Positions 24,389 to 28,576 of a DNA stretch of 28,576 nucleotides are shown here, one piece after another. The notes beneath the pieces are model-generated. The model was not told where the DNA came from. It ran no database searches and worked only from the letters and a program-made list of their open reading frames with translations. Origin of the DNA: an uncultured Muribaculaceae bacterium (lineage in GTDB: Bacteria > Bacteroidota > Bacteroidia > Bacteroidales > Muribaculaceae); NCBI GenBank assembly GCA_910584125.1, contig CAJTXU010000005.1, positions 30,908-59,483 on the forward strand. Reading direction: 5' to 3'. The stretch's first letter is position 1. Each line of letters begins with the position of its first letter. Position numbers and translations under genes: made by a program.

Positions 24389-24423
24389 ACCTCCGGCAAG
24401 AGCGCATCCACATTGCCAGAGGT
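24389..24423 (-). terminator. Terminator downstream of tRNA-Arg
   Basis: The 11-bp arms ACCTCTGGCAA and TTGCCGGAGGT (minus strand, one T-G wobble) close on a 13-nt loop and are followed by TTTTTTG. It starts 20 nt past the tRNA 3' end and separates it from the pyrE promoter. Confidence 0.85.
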
Positions 24424-24443
24424 AAACAATTCAACAAAAACAG

Positions 24444-24515
24444 TGTTCCCATGGGGAGTCGAACCCCAATCGTCGGAACCGGAATCCGATATTCTATCCA
24501 TTGAACTATGGGAAC
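24444..24515 (-). tRNA. tRNA-Arg (anticodon CCG)
   Basis: The minus-strand cloverleaf is complete. Acceptor arms GTTCCCA and TGGGAAC pair over 7 bp. The D arm is GTTC-AATGGATA-GAAT. The anticodon arm is TCGGA-TTCCGGT-TCCGA with anticodon CCG, which reads CGG. The T arm is GGGG-TTCGACT-CCCC. The discriminator base is A and no CCA is encoded, as is usual in many Bacteroidota tRNA genes. No integrase or repeated 3' end was seen, so there is no sign of use as an attachment site. Confidence 0.95.
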
Positions 24516-24585
24516 TTTTCCGGTGGCGAGGCTTTCAGCCGGGCGTTTTTAGGCCAAGACTTAGGCTTCGCACGCTTTTAGACTG

Positions 24586-24593
24586 CAAAGATA
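24586..24593 (-). promoter_or_regulatory. -7 promoter box for tRNA-Arg
   Basis: The minus strand reads TATCTTTG, a perfect TAnnTTTG, about 70 nt upstream of the tRNA 5' end. No clear TTTG is found at the -33 position. Confidence 0.55.
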
Positions 24594-24616
24594 ATGCTTT
24601 TTTCATAAATTATCGT

Positions 24617-24624
24617 TATCTTTG
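24617..24624 (+). promoter_or_regulatory. -7 promoter box for the ung-plug-DUF3109-cls run
   Basis: The plus strand reads TATCTTTG, identical to the divergent tRNA box 23 bp away. Transcription would start near 24632. This makes the upstream ATG at 24622 unusable and supports ung starting at 24688. The -33 region is AT-rich with no exact TTTG. Confidence 0.6.
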
Positions 24625-24687
24625 GAAAAAATTTTACTCGCAAGGCATGTCACGAACCTGTCGGCGACGTGCCGGACGCTTTTTTCT

Positions 24688-25356
24688 ATGGATGTAAGAA
24701 TCGAAAAGGGATGGAAGGAGGCCCTCGCGGCCGAGTTCGAGAAGGATTATTTCAGGCAGCTCACCGATCGTGTGCGTGCCGATTACGCCGACGCGTCGGT
24801 GCGGGTGTACCCTCCGGCGCGCGATATCTTCGCGGCGTTCGACGCCTCGCCGTTCGACGAGACGAAGGTGGTGATTATCGGCCAAGACCCATATCATGGT
24901 CCGGGGCAGGCCAACGGCCTCTGTTTCTCGGTCAATCCGGGCGTGGACATCCCGCCCTCGCTGCGCAATATCTTCCGCGAGGTCCACGATGACACGTGCG
25001 CGCCGATTCCGGCCGACGGCGACTTGTCGCGCTGGGCGCGTCAGGGCGTGCTGCTGCTCAACTCGTCGCTCACCGTGCGCGAACATGCGCCGAAGTCGCA
25101 TTCGGGCATCGGCTGGGAGCGCCTCACCGACGCGGCCGTGCATAGTCTTGCCGAGCGGCGCGACAACCTTGTCTTCATCCTCTGGGGCGCCGACGCCATC
25201 CGCAAGGGGGCCTTCATCGACCGTTCGCGACACCTCGTGCTGACCTCGCCCCACCCCTCCCCTCTCTCGGCGAGCCGCGGATTCTTCGGCAACCATCATT
25301 TCACCCGGGCCAACGAGTATCTCGCGGCCCACGGCAAGACCCCTATCGTATGGTAA
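24688..25356 (+). CDS. ung: Uracil-DNA glycosylase, family 1
   Basis: The 222-residue enzyme removes uracil from DNA as the first step of base-excision repair. The MDVRIEKGW start is preferred because the longer frame (from 24622) begins inside the promoter box. Motifs: water-activating loop GQDPYHG (65-71, Asp67), 'GLCFSVNPGVDIPPSLRNIF' (uracil pocket), 'WARQGVLLLNSSLTV', 'FILWGADA' and the DNA-insertion loop 'HPSPLSASRGF' with His189. Length is typical. Its stop overlaps the next start by 7 nt, so translation of the plug gene is probably coupled. Confidence 0.97.
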   Translation: MDVRIEKGWKEALAAEFEKDYFRQLTDRVRADYADASVRVYPPARDIFAAFDASPFDETKVVIIGQDPYHGPGQANGLCFSVNPGVDIPPSLRNIFREVHDDTCAPIPADGDLSRWARQGVLLLNSSLTVREHAPKSHSGIGWERLTDAAVHSLAERRDNLVFILWGADAIRKGAFIDRSRHLVLTSPHPSPLSASRGFFGNHHFTRANEYLAAHGKTPIVW

Positions 25357-26606
25357 GACTTCTCGCTTCTCTCGCCCTCGCGCTCTGCGCCTTGACGGCC
25401 GTCGGCGCCGCTACCGATACGTCCGAGCGGATATTCGACCGCCGCTTCCGCACGCTCAAGGTGGAGACGGCCGACAATTTCATGGCTCCGCCTGTGATCC
25501 GCATGGGCACCGACGACCGCATCACCATCAAGTTCGACGAGATCGGTGAGGACAATTCATATCTGGAATACAGGCTGATACACTGCAACGCCGACTGGCA
25601 GCCGTCGAGGCTGATCGAGAGCGAATACGTCTCGGGCTTCAATTCGCAGCGCATCGAGGACTTCGCGTTCTCGTCATCGACGTTCGTGCATTACGTCAAC
25701 TATCTCATCACTCTGCCAAACGACGACATGCGCATACTGCATTCGGGCAACTACCTGCTGCAGGTCCACGACCCGGACGATCCGGAGACGACGCTGCTGC
25801 AGGCGCGGTTCAGCGTCTCGGAGGGCTCGGCCTTCACCTCGGGCGGCGTGACGTCGCGCACCGACATGGGCCACAACACGCGCTGGCAGCAGCTCGACCT
25901 GATGGTCGACTGCGAGGGCGTCGGCGCGGTCAATCCCTATCAGGACATCACGGTGGAGGTCTCGCAGAACATGCGTCCAGGCACGCGCCGCACGCTGCGT
26001 TCGCCGCTGCGTGTGGACGGTTCGCGCGCCATCTATGAGCATCTGCCCGACCTCGTGTTCCCTGCCTCGAACGAATACCGCCGCTTCGAGTCGGTGAGCA
26101 ACAATTTCCCCGGCATGCACGTCGACTCGCTCCGCTATATGGGCTCGAACTATCATGTCTGGCTCAAGACCGACTTCGAGCGCGCATCGGCCGAATACAG
26201 TTTCGACCGCACGCAGCATGGCCGCTTCAAGGTGCATGAATACAACGCCACCGACCCCGACATCGGGGCCGACTACATCACGGTGCATTTCCTGCTCGAC
26301 AGCCCGGAATTTCCCGACGCCGAGGTCTATGTCGACGGCGAGTTCGCCCACGGGCATTACGACGCCTCCAACCTAATGACCTACGACCGCGGGCTCGGAG
26401 CCTACACCGCCGCGATTCCGCTCAAGCAGGGGGCCTACAACTATCAGTATGTGTTGCGCCGCCGGGGCGACTCGGCTCCGCCGTCGCCCGCGCCGATCGA
26501 GGGCGACAAGTACGAGACCGAGAACGAATATGACGTGATGGTCTGGTACCGTCCGCCGGGCGCGCGCGCCGACAGGCTCGTGTCGTCGGCCGTGTTCGTA
26601 CCGTAA
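25350..26606 (+). CDS. T9SS Plug protein (DUF5103 family)
   Basis: The 418-residue protein has a signal peptide (about 1-20, LALALCALTAVGAA). Beta-rich domains follow: 'FMAPPVIRMGTDDRITIKFDE', 'SYLEYRLIHCNADWQPSRLIESEY' and 'GFNSQRIEDFAFSSSTFVHY' early, 'TLRSPLRVDGSRAIYEHLPDLVFP' in the middle, and 'GAYNYQYVL' near the end. This is the DUF5103 pattern, now assigned to the Plug subunit that seals the periplasmic side of the SprA (Sov) translocon when PorV is absent. The assignment comes from family knowledge, not from a search. It overlaps ung by 7 nt and is followed 18 nt later by the DUF3109 gene. It lies about 7 kb from the PorT-GldN run on the opposite strand. Confidence 0.85.
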   Translation: MVRLLASLALALCALTAVGAATDTSERIFDRRFRTLKVETADNFMAPPVIRMGTDDRITIKFDEIGEDNSYLEYRLIHCNADWQPSRLIESEYVSGFNSQRIEDFAFSSSTFVHYVNYLITLPNDDMRILHSGNYLLQVHDPDDPETTLLQARFSVSEGSAFTSGGVTSRTDMGHNTRWQQLDLMVDCEGVGAVNPYQDITVEVSQNMRPGTRRTLRSPLRVDGSRAIYEHLPDLVFPASNEYRRFESVSNNFPGMHVDSLRYMGSNYHVWLKTDFERASAEYSFDRTQHGRFKVHEYNATDPDIGADYITVHFLLDSPEFPDAEVYVDGEFAHGHYDASNLMTYDRGLGAYTAAIPLKQGAYNYQYVLRRRGDSAPPSPAPIEGDKYETENEYDVMVWYRPPGARADRLVSSAVFVP

Positions 26607-26624
26607 ACCCTTAACATTCACAAG

Positions 26625-27209
26625 ATGATTCAGATACAACATACGCTCGTTTCTCTCGACCTCATCGAGAAGTATTTCGTCTGCGACCTCGGCGCCTGTC
26701 TGGGCGCCTGCTGCATCGAGGGCGACGCCGGCGCGCCGCTGACACAGCGGGAGTCCGACCGCATCGCCGGGGTTTACCCGGAGATTCGCGGCGAGATGGC
26801 CCCCCGCGCCGTCGAGGCGGTGGAAGGGGAGGGCGTCTCGTACACCGACCCGGACGGCGACCTCGTTACACAGATTGTCGACGGCCGCGACTGCGCCTTC
26901 ACGTGCTACGCTCCCGGCGGCAAATGCCTCTGCGCCCTCGAGAAGGCCTTCCGCGAGGGGCGCATCCCCGACGTCAAGCCGATGTCGTGCCGCCTATATC
27001 CCGTCAGGCTCAAGGAATACGACGGCTTCACGGCCGTCAACATGCACCATTGGAAGATATGCCGCCCGGCCGAGACGCTGGGCCGTAAGCTCGGAGTCCG
27101 GGCTTACGAGTTCCTCAAGGGGCCGCTGACGGCACGCTTCGGCAAGGAATGGTATGACGAGCTTGAGCTGACGGCCAGAGAGTATCTCAAACAGAAGAAA
27201 AACGATTGA
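26625..27209 (+). CDS. DUF3109 cysteine-rich protein, probable metal or Fe-S binding
   Basis: The 194-residue cytoplasmic protein has ten cysteines in the pattern of DUF3109/YkgJ-like proteins: Cys20, 25, 29 and 30 in 'VCDLGACLGACCIEGDAG', 90 and 94 in 'DCAFTC', 101 and 103 in 'GKCLCALE', 122 in 'PMSCRLYPVR', and 146 in 'WKICRPAE'. This layout suggests a bound zinc or iron-sulfur centre. Family function is unknown. It sits 18 nt after plug and 5 nt before cls in a compact plus-strand run, so it is probably co-transcribed with them. Confidence 0.93.
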   Translation: MIQIQHTLVSLDLIEKYFVCDLGACLGACCIEGDAGAPLTQRESDRIAGVYPEIRGEMAPRAVEAVEGEGVSYTDPDGDLVTQIVDGRDCAFTCYAPGGKCLCALEKAFREGRIPDVKPMSCRLYPVRLKEYDGFTAVNMHHWKICRPAETLGRKLGVRAYEFLKGPLTARFGKEWYDELELTAREYLKQKKND

Positions 27210-27214
27210 AGCCT

Positions 27215-28576
27215 ATGGCACAGGTAAACTGGTGGATGACGGCGATCGCGCTCACCGCCTACGCGGTGATGGTGATCAGCTGCGTCATCGTGATCCTCAA
27301 GGAGAACCGCAACCCGATCCGCTCGCTGTCGTGGGTGATCGCGCTGATATTCCTCCCCTTCGTGGGGCTCGTGTTCTACCTCTTCTTCGGGCGCAGCCTG
27401 CGCGGCCAGCATATGATCTCGCGCATGAACAAGCGCAAGATCATTACCTCCATGGCCCCGCGCCACGTCAATCTGGACTCGCAGAACCTCTCTCGCGCCG
27501 ACCGCACGCTCGTCAAGCTTGCCCGCAACCTGTCGTCGTCGTTCTACACGGTCAACAACGAGATCGACATATTCACCACGGGCGAGGACAAGTTCACGGC
27601 CCTCAAGGCCGATCTGCTCGGCGCCACGAGGTCGATCTATCTGCAGTATTACATCTTCCTCGACGACACGCTCGGCCATGAGATCGCGGAGATTCTGATG
27701 CGCAAGGCGGCCGAAGGCGTCGAGGTCAAGGTGATGTATGACAACGTGGGCAGTTTCTCGGCGCGAAACCGGTTCTTCAAGATGATGAACGAGGCCGGCA
27801 TCGAGACGCACCCGTTCTTCAAGGTGACCTTCCCGCAGTTTGCCAACCGCGTCAACTGGCGCAACCACCGCAAGCTCGTCATCATCGACGAGACCACGGG
27901 CTACATCGGAGGCATGAACATCGCCGACCGCTACGTGAAGAACACCGGCCGCGGCTGGGGCTGGCGTGACACGCATTTCCGCGTCCGGGGCGACATCGTG
28001 GAGTCGATGCTCTTCTCGTTCGTGGTCGACTGGAACTTCCGCAACCAGGAGCACCCGATGCGCTATCCCAAGGTGCTTCCGGTGCAGATCCGCAACGACG
28101 TCGGCATGCAGCTTGTCGGCTCCGGCCCGGTGTCACAGTGGGACAACCTCGCCCTGTGCTTTCTGAGGGCCATCACGTCGGCCACACGGTGCATCTATAT
28201 CCAGACCCCTTACTTCCTCCCTACGGACGCCCTGAGGCACGCCTTGGAGGCCGCTGCGCTGGCCAAGATAGACGTGCGCATCATGATTCCGCGCCGCAGC
28301 GACTCGCGGATGCTGCAGTACGCCTCGTTCTCTTACGTCACGCAGTGCCTCAAGGCCGGCATCAAGGTCTATCTCTACAACCCGGGAATGCTCCACGCCA
28401 AGGCGATGATCATCGACGACAACCTCGTCACGGCCGGCTCGACAAACTTCGATTTCCGCAGCTTCGAGAACAATTTCGAGTGCAATCTCTTCATCTACGA
28501 CCGCGACGTCAACGCCCGTATGCGCGAGATATTCTTCGCCGACATGTCGCATTGCTCGAAGCTGACCTACAGCCAG
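27215..28576 (+). CDS. cls: Cardiolipin synthase (phospholipase D family), 3' end outside window
   Basis: 454 residues are visible and the frame is still open at the window edge; the family is usually about 475-485 residues, so only a short C-terminus is missing. Two N-terminal membrane helices (about 5-27 and 37-58) are followed by two phospholipase-D motifs: 'NHRKLVIIDETTGYIGGMN' (His218) and 'HAKAMIIDDNLVTAGSTN' (His394), both complete HxKx4D. The enzyme condenses two phosphatidylglycerols into cardiolipin at the inner membrane. It follows DUF3109 by 5 nt. Confidence 0.95.
   Translation, partial: MAQVNWWMTAIALTAYAVMVISCVIVILKENRNPIRSLSWVIALIFLPFVGLVFYLFFGRSLRGQHMISRMNKRKIITSMAPRHVNLDSQNLSRADRTLVKLARNLSSSFYTVNNEIDIFTTGEDKFTALKADLLGATRSIYLQYYIFLDDTLGHEIAEILMRKAAEGVEVKVMYDNVGSFSARNRFFKMMNEAGIETHPFFKVTFPQFANRVNWRNHRKLVIIDETTGYIGGMNIADRYVKNTGRGWGWRDTHFRVRGDIVESMLFSFVVDWNFRNQEHPMRYPKVLPVQIRNDVGMQLVGSGPVSQWDNLALCFLRAITSATRCIYIQTPYFLPTDALRHALEAAALAKIDVRIMIPRRSDSRMLQYASFSYVTQCLKAGIKVYLYNPGMLHAKAMIIDDNLVTAGSTNFDFRSFENNFECNLFIYDRDVNARMREIFFADMSHCSKLTYSQ

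Noticed and set aside
24444..24515. tRNA-Arg as an integration site
   Set aside because: No integrase, no repeated tRNA 3' end and no foreign-looking block beside it.
24622..24687. Longer N-terminus for ung
   Set aside because: The ATG at 24622 lies inside the promoter box; family homology begins at the ATG at 24688.

Overview
The window looks like a chromosomal segment of a gut Bacteroidales bacterium, probably a relatively GC-rich member such as Muribaculaceae. This rests on SusC/SusD, GldKLMN, PorP/SprF, PorT-like and Plug (DUF5103) proteins, on Bacteroidota-type promoters (TTTG, 19-20 nt, TAnnTTTG), and on GC-rich genes separated by AT-rich spacers. The genus is inference. There are no phage, CRISPR or conjugation genes.

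Left part (1-11.1 kb, all minus strand apart from a possible plus-strand gene tail at the extreme left): a 15-bp tandem repeat; a REP-associated-type HUH transposase carrying an unusual C-terminal domain, with palindromes at its 3' end; a secreted protein of unknown function; a secreted C10 (streptopain-type) cysteine protease; and a SusD/SusC pair. The two secreted proteins end in similar 'Y-[FY]-[ND]-L-Q-G ... N-P-x-x-G' tails, which suggests export by type IX secretion. Both have their own hairpin terminator. The SusC/SusD pair has a strong promoter match and a 150-nt leader. A protease, not a glycosidase, next to SusCD hints at peptide rather than glycan uptake.

Middle (11.1-24.3 kb, minus strand): a long co-directional run. 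In transcription order it is pyrE, an SRPBCC protein, a Rieske-like lipoprotein, a LysE-type transporter fused to an extracytoplasmic domain, a 10-bp tandem repeat, dgt, a TPM-domain membrane protein with zinc ribbons, porT-like, porP/sprF, gldK, gldL, gldM and gldN, then a terminator. GldL/GldM form the proton-driven inner-membrane motor. GldK/GldN form the periplasmic ring, and PorP and PorT are outer-membrane components of the T9SS.

Right part (24.4-28.6 kb): a tRNA-Arg(CCG) on the minus strand faces away from a plus-strand run of ung, the T9SS Plug gene (DUF5103), a DUF3109 cysteine-rich protein and a cardiolipin synthase cut off by the window end. The window therefore holds most of a T9SS core (motor, ring, PorP, PorT, Plug) plus two likely cargo proteins. 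SprA/Sov, PorV, PorU and PorX/PorY are not present.
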